Positions 21,057-34,100 of a DNA stretch of 64,000 nt are shown here, in pieces (the first letter of the stretch is position 1; each line of letters starts with the position of its first letter). The DNA is taken from positions 28,773,540 to 28,837,539 of the forward strand of contig NC_091134.1 of assembly GCF_041381155.1 (NCBI RefSeq), in the 5' to 3' direction. Both the position numbers and the translations under genes were made by a program. The stretch is from Argopecten irradians (Eukaryota; Mollusca; Bivalvia; Pectinida; Pectinidae). The notes beneath the pieces are model-generated. The model was not told the origin of the DNA. It ran no database searches and saw only the letters and a list, made by a program, of their open reading frames with translations.

Positions 21057-22165
21057 TAGGTCATCTGACCTGAAAGGTCAAGAATAATCTAAAATAATTA
21101 TTTTGCTTTGTCTATTGTCGTCCACATGCACCACGCGGTGTGTGCAAATGACTTCATGTCAAGGTCACATTGGTCAAAAAGACTAAACAAATTAAAGATT
21201 TTCAGTGTTTTAGACTGATTTAAAAAAAAATGGGACATTTTGGGTTTTTTTATACAATTTTGTTATGACATTCTCTTTTGGAAGTGTGGATTTTCAAAAA
21301 CTTTTGAACATTTTGGATAGTACTGGCAAAATTGCCTAAATTTGGTCCCAATATGGATTTCTTGTGAATAACTAAAAGGCTTATCTTATCTTATATGTAT
21401 GCTTGTAGCACACTGGGATGAAGGGCTACAAAGTTTGTTCAAATGAAAAACTTTGACAGTCATTCAAAGTCACATGTGTCTATTAGGCTTAAAATTTTAA
21501 AAACAACTTCTTGTCAATAACTAGGAAGCCTAAATGCATGATATAGGCCTGTAGCATCCTGCGATGAAGGGTTATATAGCTACCAAGTTTGTTCAAATGA
21601 ATTACCTTGACTGTCATTCACGGTCGCAGCAGTCATATAGGCTTAAATCTTTAAATGACTTCTTGCAATAATTAGGAGACCTGGAGACCTGATATTGGGC
21701 CTGTAGCATGCTGTGATAAAGGGCTATCGATCAAAAGAATCTTGACCGTCATTCAAGGTCACTAGGATATTAAATAGGCTAAATTCGTAAGCAGCTTCAT
21801 GTGAATAACTAAAGCCTAGAGACGTGACATTGGACCTGTAGCATGTTGGGATGAAGGGCTACCAAGTTTGTTCAAATAAATGACCTTTACTCTCATTCAA
21901 GATCACAGGGATCAAACAGGCTAAAATCTTGAAATGATTAAAAGTAATCAAGAAATTTAGAGTACTGATTTTGGGCCAGTAGCATACTTGGATGAAGGGC
22001 TACCAACTTGCCCTTGACCTACTGCTAAGTTCAAAGTCATCAAATGTATCAGAAACATATAGCTGCAAGTCTGGAGTTCCTTGTATTGTCATAATTGTTA
22101 ATTATTACTGTATCGGTATAGTAGTACTAAATATGTGTAATAGTCAGAATTACTGTTAAGGCACA
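21057..22165. mobile_element. Pearl/HINE-like element, core family 3 array
   Basis: About six to seven units of roughly 145-155 bp repeat the family-3 order (GCATGCTGGGATGAAGGGCT, CTACCAAGTTTGTTCAAATG, CATTCAAGGTCAC, AATAACTA...). One end is a small palindrome AGGTCATCTGACCT near 21060. The other end is AAGGCACATGGGCCTCTTGT near 22160. The end words and tandem core suggest the same class as families 1 and 2. Confidence 0.6.
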
Positions 22166-22559
22166 TGGGCCTCTTGTTATTAGTATATGTCAGGAAAACT
22201 AATAAATAATGTTAAAAGTTGTTGGATTTGGGAGATTTTCCACAAAATTCCAATCTCAAAACGATGTTTTCGTATTGGCCCACATATTTGGATTGCATCT
22301 CCCCGCTTTGTTTACAGAAAGAAATACATGAAGATGCTCCAACTAATCAAATTAAATTGTTCCATTTTCAGGAAAAAAACTTGTCATTGTAAGAAAACAC
22401 CATCAGATATGGTCATTTTTTTTGTGTACTGTTAAAAAATCCTTTGCAACAAAAGAATTTCTCTTTGGATATTGTATGCATTAATATGGCCTACTACCTT
22501 TCCATAATCAGCCATAATATGCTAAAACACAACATCTCCTATTGAACTACCCTATTTTC

Positions 22560-23392
22560 TAATATTCAGATCTTCCTTTGATACTGGTATCTTCCCAAAA
22601 CAGTGGAAATTAGCCTTAGTTATGCAATCCTTTAAAAAAGGAGGCAAGCATAATTCTACTTATTATAGACCTATATCTCTTTAAGTACAAAAGGATAATT
22701 TTTTGAAAGATTGGTAGTCAAATATCTAAACAATTACTTACTTGATTCACTAATATTTAAATATCAGTCAGATTTTCAACCCGGACATTCATCATCTCAC
22801 AAACTTATTGAAAATCCAATATACCATTCCCTATGTGGAAATATTGAAAAAATGCACGCGGCATGTTTATTTTTCCGTGATATTTCGAAAGCATTCGATC
22901 GTTAGACTAGCAAATTATGGTATCGGCGAAAAATTACTAAATTGGTTAAAATCATTATATCAGTAAATGGAAATAGCAACTTTATTTGTAGGAAATAGTA
23001 AATCTTCCGTCAAAACTACAAAATTCTGGTGCCCCCACCCCCAAGGCTCAGTATTCAGTCCGTTCCTTTTTATATTAATGATATTTCTGACAACCTTGAA
23101 AGCACTTCCTTGCTATGTTCTGGGTCGATCATCAATTTTGGAGATAGAAACTAAAATTAACGACGACCTTATGAAAAATTCAAAATTGGGCAGAAAATTG
23201 GTTGGTTACTTTTAACTCCCAAAAGACGGAAGCTTTACTTATTTCAAATACGGAACATTATCACTTAATCGATATTAAATTCAATAATGTAAGTGTAGAT
23301 TTTGTAGATAACCATAAGCATTTAGGAGTAACTAAAGAGGTTAATCGTAATTGGAATATCCACATTGACAATATACATGTATGTAAACAGAT
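22560..23392 (+). pseudogene. Degenerate LINE reverse transcriptase, 5' part (CR1/Jockey-like)
   Basis: Several frames together give reverse-transcriptase blocks: WKLALVMQSFKKGGKHNSTY with YRPISL (about 22600-22680), a FQPGHSSSHKLI block, FFRDISKAFDR, LANYGIGEKLLNWLKS, PQGSVFSPFLFI, and a late VTFNSQKTEALLIS / DNHKHLGVT block near 23202-23330. The catalytic YADD site is destroyed and stops and frameshifts are frequent. It is a dead copy of a CR1/Jockey-type ORF2. The coding trace stops abruptly at the repeat array that begins near 23393. Confidence 0.85.
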
Positions 23393-25885
23393 ATCAAACT
23401 TTGAATAACAAAATCCAAGATGGCTGCCTGGCGGCCATCTTATTAACCGATCGGTCCCAAAATGCAATATGCACAACTAGGTCCCTAGAGGAACCTACAT
23501 ATGAAATTTGAGACAGATCCCTTCAGTACTATCTGAGAAATAGCCATAACAAACTTTCACTATCGAAATCCAATCTTGTTCACCGATTGGTCCAAAAATG
23601 CAATATGCACAACTAGGTCCCTAGAGGAACCTACGTATGAAATTTGAGACAGATCCCTTCAGTACTATCTGAGAAATAGCCATAACAAACTTTCACTATC
23701 GAAATCCAAGATGGCGGCCTGGCGGCCATCTAATTGACCGATCTGTCCACAAATGCAATATGCACAACAAGGGCCCTAGGGGAACCTACATATTAAATTT
23801 GAGAAAGATCCCTTCAGCACTTTTTGAGAAATGGGGATATCAAACCTTAACTATCAAAATCCAAGATGGCCGCCTGGCGGCCATCTTGTTTTTCCTATCA
23901 GCCTCAAAATCTGTATGGCACAAATAGGGACCAAGGGTAACCTCCATGTGAAGTTTGAACAAAATTCCTTCCGTAGTTCTCAAGAAATATCGTTAACAAA
24001 CTTCAACTGCCAAAATCAAACATGGCTGCCTGGCGGCCATCTTGTTTTTCCGATCAGCCGCAAAATCTGTATGGCACAACTAGGGACCAAGGGTACCCTC
24101 CATGTGAAGTTTGAACAAAATTCCTTCTGTAGTTCTCAAGAAATATTGATTACAAACTTCAACTGCCAAAATCCAAGATGGCTGCCTGGCGGCCATCTTG
24201 TTGACCGATCTTTCCCAAAATGCAATATGCACACCAAGGTCCCTAGGGGAACCTACATATGAAATTTGAGACAGATCCCCTAGTACTATCTGAGAAATAG
24301 CGATAACAAACTTTAACTATCAAAATCCAAGATGACGGCCTGGTGGCCATCTTGTTCACCGATTGGTCCAAAAATGCAATATGCACAACTAGGGCCCTAG
24401 GGGATCCCTTCAGCACTTTTTGAGAAATAGGGATATCAAACCTTAACTATCACAAGAGATCCCAGAGGGATCTTGGCGCCCACCAAAGAATGATCTATAT
24501 CTGACAAAGGAAAGATGGATCTTTTCTCTACTTTTTAAACTTTTTCAAGCATACTACATTTAAAATTTGAGACAGATCGCTTCAGTACCTTTTGAGAAAT
24601 AGCGGTAACAAACTTCAACTATCAAAATCCAAGATGACTCCTTGGTGGCCATCTTGTTGATCAATCGGTCCCAAATCACAATATGCACAACTAGGGCCCT
24701 ATGGGAACCTACATGTGAAATTTGAGAAAGTTCATTCAGTACTTTCTGAGAAATAGCGATAACAAACTTTGAATATAAATATCCAAGATGGCTGCCTGGC
24801 AGCAATTTTGTTGACCGATCAGTCCCAAATCACAATATGCACAACTGGGGCCCTAGGGGAACCTACATATGAATTTTGAGACAGATCCCTTCAGTACTTT
24901 CTGAGAAATAGTGATAACAAACTTTGAATAACAAAATCCAAGATGGCTGCCTGGCGGCCATCTTATTAACCGATCGGTCCCAAAATGCAATATGCACAAC
25001 TAGGTCCCTAGAGGAACCTACATATGAAATTTGAGACAGATCCCTTCAGTACTATCTGAGAAATAGCCATAACAAACTTTCACTATCGAAATCCAAGATG
25101 GCGGCCTGGCGGCCATCTTGTTCACTGATTGGTCCAAAAATGCAATATGCACAACTAGGTCCCTAGAGGAACCTACGTATGAAATTTGAGACAGATCCCT
25201 TCAATACTATCTGAGAAATAGCCATAACAAACTTTCACTATCGAAATCCAAGATGGCGGCCTGGCGGCCATCTTGTTCACTGATTGGTCCAAAAATGCAA
25301 TATGCACAACTAGGTCCCTAGAGGAACCTACGTATGAAATTTGAGACAGATCCCTTCAATACTATCTGAGAAATAGCCATAACAAACTTTCACTATCGAA
25401 ATCCAAGATGGCGGCCTGACGGCCATCTAATTGACCGATCTGTCCACAAATGCAATATGCACAACAAGGGCCCTAGGGGAACCTACATATTAAATTTGAG
25501 AAAGATCCCTTCAGCACTTTTTGAGAAATGGGGATATCAAACCTTAACTATCAAAATCCAAGATGGCCGCCTGGCGGCCATCTTGTTTTTCCTATCAGCC
25601 TCAAAATCTGTATGGCACAAATAGGGACCAAGGGTAACCTCCATGTGAAGTTTGAACAAAATTCCTTCCGTAGTTCTCAAGAAATATCGTTAACAAACTT
25701 CAACTGCCAAAATCAAACATGGCTGCCTGGCGGCCATCTTGTTTTTCCGATCAGCCGCAAAATCTGTATGGCACAAATATGGACCAAGGGGACCCTCCAT
25801 GTGAAGTTTGAACAAAATCCCTGCAGCAGTTTTTAAGAAATAGTGATAACAAGCATTGTTTACGGACGGACGACGGACCACGGAC
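23393..25885 (+). mobile_element. Large family-1 pearl/HINE-like array, about 2.5 kb
   Basis: At least 15 units of about 150-155 bp carry AAATCCAAGATGGC, GGCGGCCATCTTGTT, CAATATGCACAACTAGG, GGAACCTACATATGAAATTT and GATCCCTTCAGTACT. Some units are a distinct subtype (TTTTTCCGATCAGCCGCAAA, CAAAATTCCTTC). A left-end head (ACAAGAGATCCCAGAGGGAT) sits inside at about 24452, so a second element is nested or recombined in. The array closes with GCATTGTTTACGGACGGACG and GGCGATTTG near 25905, as in the 2.2-3.6 kb element. ORFs across it are incidental. Confidence 0.75.
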
Positions 25886-27120
25886 CACGGACGCAGGGCG
25901 ATTTGAGGAGATTTCAGAAATGATGGCGATGACGTCACACAAAGATACATCCGGGCGCTCAAAGGTACATCTCCGTAGATCTGTACACATCAACATGGTG
26001 GGAACACAGCCGCTTCGATGTTTGTTTACATTTTATTGTAATAAATAGTACGGTAATCCGAGAATTGTTGCTTTTATCTTAATTCAAAAGGTGTAAATAA
26101 AAATATGTAACAATAATATTTAGATATAAACATATGGTATTCATATATTTTACGACGTTTATACTCTATTTTCGACCGACACGAGAAAAAACACATTCGC
26201 CATTATGTATAAACATTGACAGAATATTGCAAATATCAACTTGAAATTACAAATTAAATTCCAAGTTCCGCAAATATCGTACTGAAATTTTAATAAGCGA
26301 TTACTATTTTCTTAGTCTTACTTGGTAAAACACCTTACGATGTGTGATTAAGACCAAATTAAAGTTTGCTTTCGTAGATTACCCCAAGCGCACGGCAGCC
26401 ATTACGTACAGTGCTAGCGAGATCTCGAATTTCGTCCTTTTTCAGAGTCAAAGAATTACGTATTCTGGATAATTCTTTTGTCAGAAACTTTGGAAGTTGG
26501 TTTATGGCATACAAATGAGTAAGTTTATAGTTACTTTTTATCATATTTTTAAACTAAAATTTTAGTATTTTAGGATTTTCGAAGCCGTGCGCAATGTGTC
26601 CTGGTCGGCATTTACATTATTACGATCTGTGTTAACGAATCTAAATGTAGTCTATCTAACTTGTATTCGAATTATTTAAAAATAATATCACTTCAATTTG
26701 AGACTTCACTTAGCACACGAGAGAGGTTGGGTCAAGGAAAGAAACCGATGATCTAATATTCCTTTTATCGAAATATGTAATGATCTCTTATGCTTAGACT
26801 GAATAGCCCTTTAATAGTTGTTGTGAAACAGTTTTATCATGTATAACGATAAAACGAGAAACATTACACAGAATAAAATCAATAATGCTTTAAAAATTTT
26901 TTTTTATTCATGAACTTTTATCACAAACAAGGTTGACTAGCAACACTAAATCTACACAAATATTTTTAGCAATAAAACAAATTGTAAATATCAAAAAAAA
27001 TAAGATTCATGTAATATATTAAAAAATCCGTAATTTTAGCAAGAATGAAAGAGAATAAGTGGTGATGGTACGTATCTGTGAATTGTTTTTATTAGTTCGT
27101 ATGAAATTCCTTATGAGGAA
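25886..27120. other. No supported gene; one unrecognised short ORF
   Basis: The stretch is AT-rich and mostly without features. A minus-strand ORF (26544-26359, 61 residues) ends LASTVRNGCRALGVIYESKL and looks compositionally like protein (amphipathic, Lys/Arg/Glu-rich), but I recognise no family. It could be an isolated exon or a transposon remnant. A CRE-like TGACGTCA lies at 25931. Confidence 0.35.
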
Positions 27121-27124
27121 ATAA

Positions 27125-27345
27125 GGTGGGGCTAAAAAAATGTGCAAGTCTTACATTCGGCCATTGTTTGAATACTGTTGTGAGGTTTGGGATGGGTTCT
27201 CTCTTAGCGACGCAGAAAAATTAGTAAAAAACAACTTCAGTTTGAGTCTGCTAGAATATTCACTATTTTAGGAAATCGGTCTAGAACCACTTACATTCCC
27301 GTCGTTCTCTTAGAAAACTACAACTATAATTAAGAAATTATCATT
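27125..27345 (+). pseudogene. LINE ORF2 3' coding fragment
   Basis: One frame reads KSYIRPLFEYCCEVWDGFSL and, after a small gap, FESARIFTILGNRSRTTYIP. This is the conserved segment downstream of the reverse transcriptase in CR1/Jockey-type LINEs. It is in the same orientation as the fragment ending at 23392 and begins roughly where that one stops in the protein. No 3' tail was identified. Confidence 0.7.
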
Positions 27346-27354
27346 TGACAATTA

Positions 27355-27815
27355 GACGGGTTTTTCACCAACAAGTAATCTCGATCAATGTACGGGGATT
27401 TCGAGATCGACGTTAAAGTGTACTGTACTCACGTCGTTTTGGGATCTCTACACCCCGGTCAGAGCCTGGAGACCTTTCCAGAGCAAAAACATAAATAACA
27501 CCAGAAAATACATACCAGAAAATATATTTACCTATGTCCTACGATAAGGTTACAACACCCAACATGTTCAAGATTTCCTTCGTAATATACGATTAACTGC
27601 GTAGAGTCATTTCGCTGTTTTGCCGTCTGGCGGAGTGATAGCCATGATCAACCATAGATTAATATCGCGCAGTATTTAGGACTTCGGCGGGGAACATAAG
27701 ACGACCCGCGTTATGAAAATTGAAATTAGTATATACGGTAAGCTAATAACTTTTGCGACTCTACCAAATTATCGATCTCGTTTTACATTCCCTACGATCT
27801 ACACGAATACATAAA
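27355..27815. repeat. Dispersed repeat, copy 1 (partner at 28590-29165)
   Basis: It shares with 28.6-29.1 kb the words TTTTCACCAACAAG, GGTTACAACACCCAA, CGCTGTTTTGC, GTATTTAGGAC, ACGACCCGCGTTATGAAAAT and ATCGATCTCGTTTTACATTC in the same order. The outer terminal repeats are eroded in this copy. Confidence 0.6.
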
Positions 27816-28189
27816 CACAGCACCCTTAGACTTTGGGGAAACGAATATTTCCACGCGTGGTTTACCGTACGCAGTTAATTTGCTTTTATAACTTCTAATA
27901 AACGTCCTTATTTATAAATTAAACTGTATGATAATATATATTGATACATTTTACTTTATATGTATCTATTCAAATAAACATTACAGTACGAATGATTTCC
28001 AGTAATTAACGGCAATTTTATGTTGCAATAAATATTATGTTTCTGATCGCAATAAATATTTTCTATCTGTCAAGTCCATATAGACTGCAGAATAAATACA
28101 TATGTTCTCATATCTCTGTTGATTATCGTCTAGTCTGTCTGTGGTCTTGATGTAGTGGACATTTTACCTGGACACGATGTCCACCTGTA

Positions 28190-28318
28190 GTGGACACCGT
28201 GTTTCACTACGTAGTGCACTCCGTGTCTACCTGTAGTCTAAACCTCGTGCACTCCGTGTCTACCTGTAGTCTAAACCTTGTGCACTCCGTGTCCACTCGT
28301 AGTTCACACCGTGTGCAC
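28190..28318 (+). repeat. 33-bp minisatellite, about 4 copies
   Basis: GTGCACTCCGTGTCTACCTG with TAGTCTAAACCTT repeats about four times. Because 33 is a multiple of three, an ORF reads through it with an 11-residue repeat, which is incidental. Confidence 0.75.
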
Positions 28319-28748
28319 AAATGTGTAACCTTTAGTCTACTACCAACTGTATGTGACCGTCAAATAAGATGTTTCTGCTTTTGTAGGCATTTTTTTCAAT
28401 GGGTAGATACGCCTGTCAATAGCAGATGTTTCTTTGGAAAGTCCCACAATTTTGAAGTAGTGAGTTGAGTTTACGACAAAAATAATGAGCTAACAAACGA
28501 AAACGGCCCAAGTTATTAGAGTTACTTCCCTTCGAATACCGACAACGCCATCAAACTAACTTGATCGATTTTAAAAGATGTGCATATTGGACAATTTAAC
28601 GGCTTTTCACCAACAAGGAATTCCGGCCAAGGTAATTCATATCAACAACCTTAGTAGCCCTTTATCTCAACATGCTAGGCATTTATGTCAGCATGCTACA
28701 ACCTATTACAGGCCTCTGGATCTTCTAGAACTTGAGAAGAAGTTTTTG

Positions 28749-29164
28749 TTAAAGGCCCACTACCTTTCTGGAGCAAAATTTAAAGGTTTCTAAAAAACGT
28801 TAATAGCATAAGAAAAATATATATCGATGGCCTGAGATGGAGTTACAACACCCAAACATATGCAAGATTCCCTGCGTAATATATGATAACAGTGGAGAGT
28901 CATTTAATTCGCTGTTTTGCTGTCTGGCGCAGTGATAGTCAACTACCGCGCGGTATTTAGGACGACGACGGCGGGAAACATAAAACGACCCGCGTTATGA
29001 AAATAAACATTTTATTTAATTGAATTAAATTGTTCAGAAGGTGATGATAAATGTAGTATTAACGGTAAGTTGATAACTTTTGCGGTTCTATAAAATAATC
29101 GATCTCGTTTTACATTCCCATTTCAAAAATTAAAGGCCGTTTCGGAAAGGTAGTGGGCCTTTAA
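28749..29164. mobile_element. MITE with TTAAAGGCCCACTACCTTTC termini
   Basis: Perfect 20-bp terminal inverted repeats at 28749-28768 and 29145-29164 enclose 416 bp. Both ends are TTAA. The interior matches 27.4-27.8 kb. The ORF just left of it (28578-28793) is not recognised and overlaps the terminus. Confidence 0.8.
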
Positions 29165-29714
29165 TGATTTTTTTCGAAAAACTGCACTTTTGAACTTTGA
29201 CCCTTACATTTTATTTCTAACCGAAAGTTGGCGTTTTACAAAAAAGTGTATCATAGATTATTTGCTCCAATTTTGATTCTACATTACATATCCAAAACAG
29301 ACAGAAATTCGTCATGTCGTTAACAATATATTGAAAACCGGAATTCATGTCATAAAAATGCTGCTGTCACACCTTCATCTCTTGTCCTACAATATGGTGA
29401 CACGTGTGGTTATGACACCGGAACTAGGTACCCCCTGAAGCGAGAGTGAGAAAATCAGGATTTAAACAGAACTAAGATTGTCGCTTTTATCTGCATTTTG
29501 AGATGTCTTTTCTCTTTCCATCTATCAAAAGGCGGGTTCAATTAAGTTCTTGCTCACGGCTAACTAAAATACATACACGTTTGTGTTTGGGCATCCATGC
29601 ATCAATCGCTTGAGTGTGTATCTCGATTTGATTATCTTCACATATGTATTCACTTTAATAGCAATAGTTGTCGCCCCCTACCGTTCCCCAGGACGGTGGG
29701 CAAACATGTCTTTT

Positions 29715-30000
29715 TTTAATATGTCTTAGCAAGACAATTAATTCCTTATTATTTTGAGTTACTCAACAATTTGTCTATGGTGTGAATCCGGCATGTTCAG
29801 ATTGAGCAGAGATGGTATGACGACATTCACAATTATCATTTCTAAATGCAGGTAGCTTGAATTTGAAAAATTACCGTGTTAAGAACGCTTTAAATCATCA
29901 AAATACATAGTAAAACTCATCTCAGCCATTCTAAATCGTAATATATTTTCCCGGGGGCGACCTCCGGACCCCCCAAACGGCAAATTATTAAGTCGAAAAT
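29715..30000 (+). repeat. Dispersed repeat, copy 1 (partner at 57905-58090)
   Basis: It shares with 57.9-58.1 kb: TATGTCTTAG, GACAATTAATTC, TTTTGAGTTACTCAACAAT, GTGTGAATCCGG, CATTTCTAAATGCAGGTA, ACCGTGTTAAG, ATCATCAAAATACA, CTCATCTC and GCCATTCTAAA, then a G-run and GACC(C)CCGGACCCC-like words. Class unknown. Confidence 0.6.
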
Positions 30001-30279
30001 TTGCAAGTGGAAGTTTGTAGTTATGGATAATTTCGTTCCAATGATGTTTAATTGCCAAAAACTGTATGTATATAGAAGATATTTTCCGGTTTCAAAGGGT
30101 TATTTGTATTGAATCCAGTATTCAATGAAAGGGTTCCCTCCATCCATGGGATGCATACAAAAAATGTCCATATCGGCTTACTAGCCATTGGTCATCCACC
30201 CATGGGTTTTGGGACCAGTCATGGATACTGGATTCTGTATTTAAAGTAAGATTGTTAACGAGCTCGAGAGTAAGCCAGT

Positions 30280-30645
30280 TTAAAGATGCTCCACCGCCGA
30301 CAAATAATATTTTTTCCCTACTAAAAACAGGAGCAGACGATTTAGTATTTTTCTTAAGTTACAAAAATAACTTACTTTACACTATAACCACCATTGAAAA
30401 GTTTGAGCTTCTAATTCTACGTCAAGTTAAAAATATGAAAAATTAATTAATTGCATCCCGAAAAAATTCCGACGCACTATATCCTATATGGAATGAAGTA
30501 CTGATTGCGCATGCACCAAAGGCAAAATGAATATATATATATATTGTTTTTGTGTTAATTAGACATACATACACACGACTGAACACCAATTATTGTTCAA
30601 ATAATGAATATCATTCATGCTCTGTCGGCGGTGGAACATCTTTAA
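30280..30645. mobile_element. MITE with TTAAAGATGCTCCACCGCCG termini, copy 1
   Basis: The 23-bp inverted ends (30280-30302, 30623-30645) differ by one or two bases and begin and end TTAA. 366 bp. A second copy at 43777-44171 is alignable through most of the interior (TTTGAGCTTCTAATT, CCTATATGGAATGAAGTACT, AACACCAATTATTGTT). An ORF inside is incidental. Confidence 0.85.
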
Positions 30646-31177
30646 CTGTATTGATTTTTATTTACAACTAAAAGGTTATACATATAGGTTAAGCTACATT
30701 CAACTGTAAAGGACATAACAAAGAGATGATGATTGAATTAATCTATCTCAACAAAGTTATTGTTTATAACTAATCTTAGTTCTCACCTAAACAACACTGT
30801 ATAGTAATTAGTATAATTAATACATAATGCATACAAGTATAAGATATTCAAAATATCAAATAAAATACCCATTAGATCTATATGGATGAATAGCAACCAG
30901 TGATCAAAGGCATTCAATATTACAAGTTTAAAATGGAGAATTATCAAAAGCTGTTTTTACCAGCTTAAACGTTATTTGTAAACGGAATGATTTGGATCTC
31001 TTGTTTTGAACAATACCCTGTTAGTGCCAGTTGCAGTTGATGGTCACTGTTACGCTAGAAATTTATTGTGGACATGATAATACTTTCACCGAAACGGGGG
31101 CTATTAAGTTCAATAACTCTCGCAAATATTACCGGATTTTTTTCGAAACTCGTCAACTACAGACCGGCTCTATGTAT
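30646..31177. other. AT-rich spacer, nothing recognised
   Basis: No gene, array or inverted repeat was found between the MITE and the first satellite unit. Confidence 0.4.
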
Positions 31178-34100
31178 GTTGATCATCATCAACTTTAGAT
31201 CCGCTTGTAGTATTTCTGATCATCATCAACATTTTAGATCGGTAGGTATATATATCTGATCATCATCAACTATAGATCGGCGGTATATATTTCTGATCAT
31301 CATCAACTATAGATCGGCGGTATATATTTCTGATCATCATCAACTATAGATCGGCGGTATATATTTCTGATCATCATCAACTATAGATCGGCGGTATATA
31401 TTTCTGATCATCATCAACTATAGATCGGCGGTATATATTTCTGATCATTCATCAACTATAGATCGGCGGTATATATTTCTGATCATCATCAACTATAGAT
31501 CGGCGGTATGTATTTCTGATCATCATCAACTATAGATCGGCGGTATATATTTCTGATCATTATCAACTATAGATCGGCGGTATATATTTCTGATCATTAT
31601 CAACTATAGATCGGCGGTATTATATATGTATTCTGATCAACATCAACTATAGATCGGCGGTATATATTTCTGATCATTATCAACTATAGATCGGCGGTAT
31701 ATATTTCTGATCATTATCAACTATAGATCGGCGGTATATATTTCTGATCATCATCAACTATAGATCGACGGTATATATTTCTGATCATTATCAACTATAG
31801 ATCGGCGGTATATATTTCTGATCATCATCAACTATAGATCGGCGGTATATATTTCTGATCATTATCAACTATAGATCGGCGGTATATATTTCTGATCATC
31901 ATCAACTATAGATCGGCGGTATATATTTCTGATCATCATCAACTATAGATCGGCGGTATGTATTTCTGATCATCATCAACTATAGATCGGCGGTATATAT
32001 TTCTGATCATTATCAACTATAGATCGGCGGTATGTATTTCTGATCAATCATCAACTTTAGATCGGCGGTATATATATATCATCATCAACTATAGATCGGC
32101 GGTATATTTCTGATCATCATCAACTATAGATCGGCGGTATATATATGTTTCTGATCATCATCAACTATAGATCGGCGGTATATATTTCTGATCAATCATC
32201 AACTATAGATCGGCGGTATATATTTCTGATCATCATATCAACCTATAGATCGGCGGTATATATTTCTGATCATCACTGTCAACTTCTGATCGGCATCATC
32301 ATCAACTATAGATCGGCGTATATATTTCTGACCATCATCTGATCGGCGGTATATTTTCTGATCATCAAACTATAGATCGGCGGTATGTATTTCTGATCAT
32401 CATCAACTATAGATCGGCGGTATATATTTCTGATCATCACATCAACATTTATAGATCGGCGGTATATATTTCTGATCATCATCAACTATAGATCGGCGGT
32501 AGATCGGCGGTATATATCTGATCAATCATTAAACTATAGATCGGGGCGGTATATATTTCTGATCATCATCAACTATAGATCGGCGGCATATGATCATCAT
32601 AAACTACTAGATCGGCGGTATATATTTCTGATCATCATCAACTATAGATCGGCGGTATATATTTCTGATCATCATCAAACTATAGATCGGCGGTATATAT
32701 TTCTGATCATCATCAACTATAGATCGGCGGTATATATTTCTGATCATCATTAACTATAGATCGGCGGTATATATTTCTGATCATCATAAACTATAGATCG
32801 GCGGTATATATTTCTGATCATCATCAACTATAGATCGGCGGTATATATATTCTGATCATCATCAACTATAGATCGGCGGTATGTATTTCTGATCATCATC
32901 AACTATAGATCGGCGGTATATATTTCTGATCATCATCAACTATAGATCGGCGGTATATATTTCTGATCATCATCAACTATAGATCGGCGGTATAGTATTT
33001 CTGATCAACATCAACTATAGATCGGCGGTATATATTTCTGATCATCATCAACTATAGATCGGCGGTATATATTTCTGATCATCATCAACTATAGATCGGC
33101 GGTATATATTTCTGACCATCATCAACTATAGATCGGCGGTATATATTTCTGACCATCATCAACTATTGATCGGCGGTATATATTTCTGATCATCATCAAC
33201 TATAGATCGGCGGATCATCATAACTATGATCGGCGGTATATATTATCTGATCATCATAAACTATAGATCGGCGGTATATATTTCTGATCATCATCAACTA
33301 TAGATCGGCGGTATATATTTCTGATCATCATCAACTATAGATCGGCGGTATATATTTCTGATCATCATCAACTATAGATCGGCGGTATATATCTGATCAT
33401 CATCAACTATAGATCGGCGGTATATATTTCTGATCATCATCATCAACTATAGATCGGCGGTATATATTTCTGATCATCATCAACTATAGATCGGCGGTAT
33501 ATATTCTGATCATCATCAACTATAGATCGGCGGTATATATTTCTGATCATCATCAACTATAGATCGGCGGTATATATTTCTGATCATCATCATCAACTAT
33601 AGATCGGCGGTATATATTTCTGATCATCATCAACTATAGATCGGCGGTATATATTTCTGATCATCATCAACTATAGATCGGCGGTATATATTTCTGATCA
33701 TCATCAACTATAGATCGGCGGTATATATTATCTGATCATCATCAACTATAGATCGGCGGTATATATTTCTGATCATCATCAACTATAGATCGGCGGTATA
33801 TATTTCTGATCATCATCAACTATAGATCGGCGGTATATATTTCTGATCATCATCAACTATAGATCGGCGGTATATATTTCTGATCATCATCAACTATAGA
33901 TCGGCGGTATATATTTCTGATCATCATCAACTATAGATCGGCGGTATATATTTCTGATCATCATCAACTATAGATCGTCGGCGGTATATATTTCTGATCA
34001 TCATCAACTATAGATCGGCGGTATATATTTCTGATCATCATCAACTATAGATCGGCGGTATATATTTCTGATCATCATCAACTATAGATCGGCGGTATAT

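Noticed and set aside
23831..24262. 143-codon ORF and its near-copy at 25528-25836
   Set aside because: Both read through the 155-bp non-coding repeat units. The similarity comes from duplication of the array.
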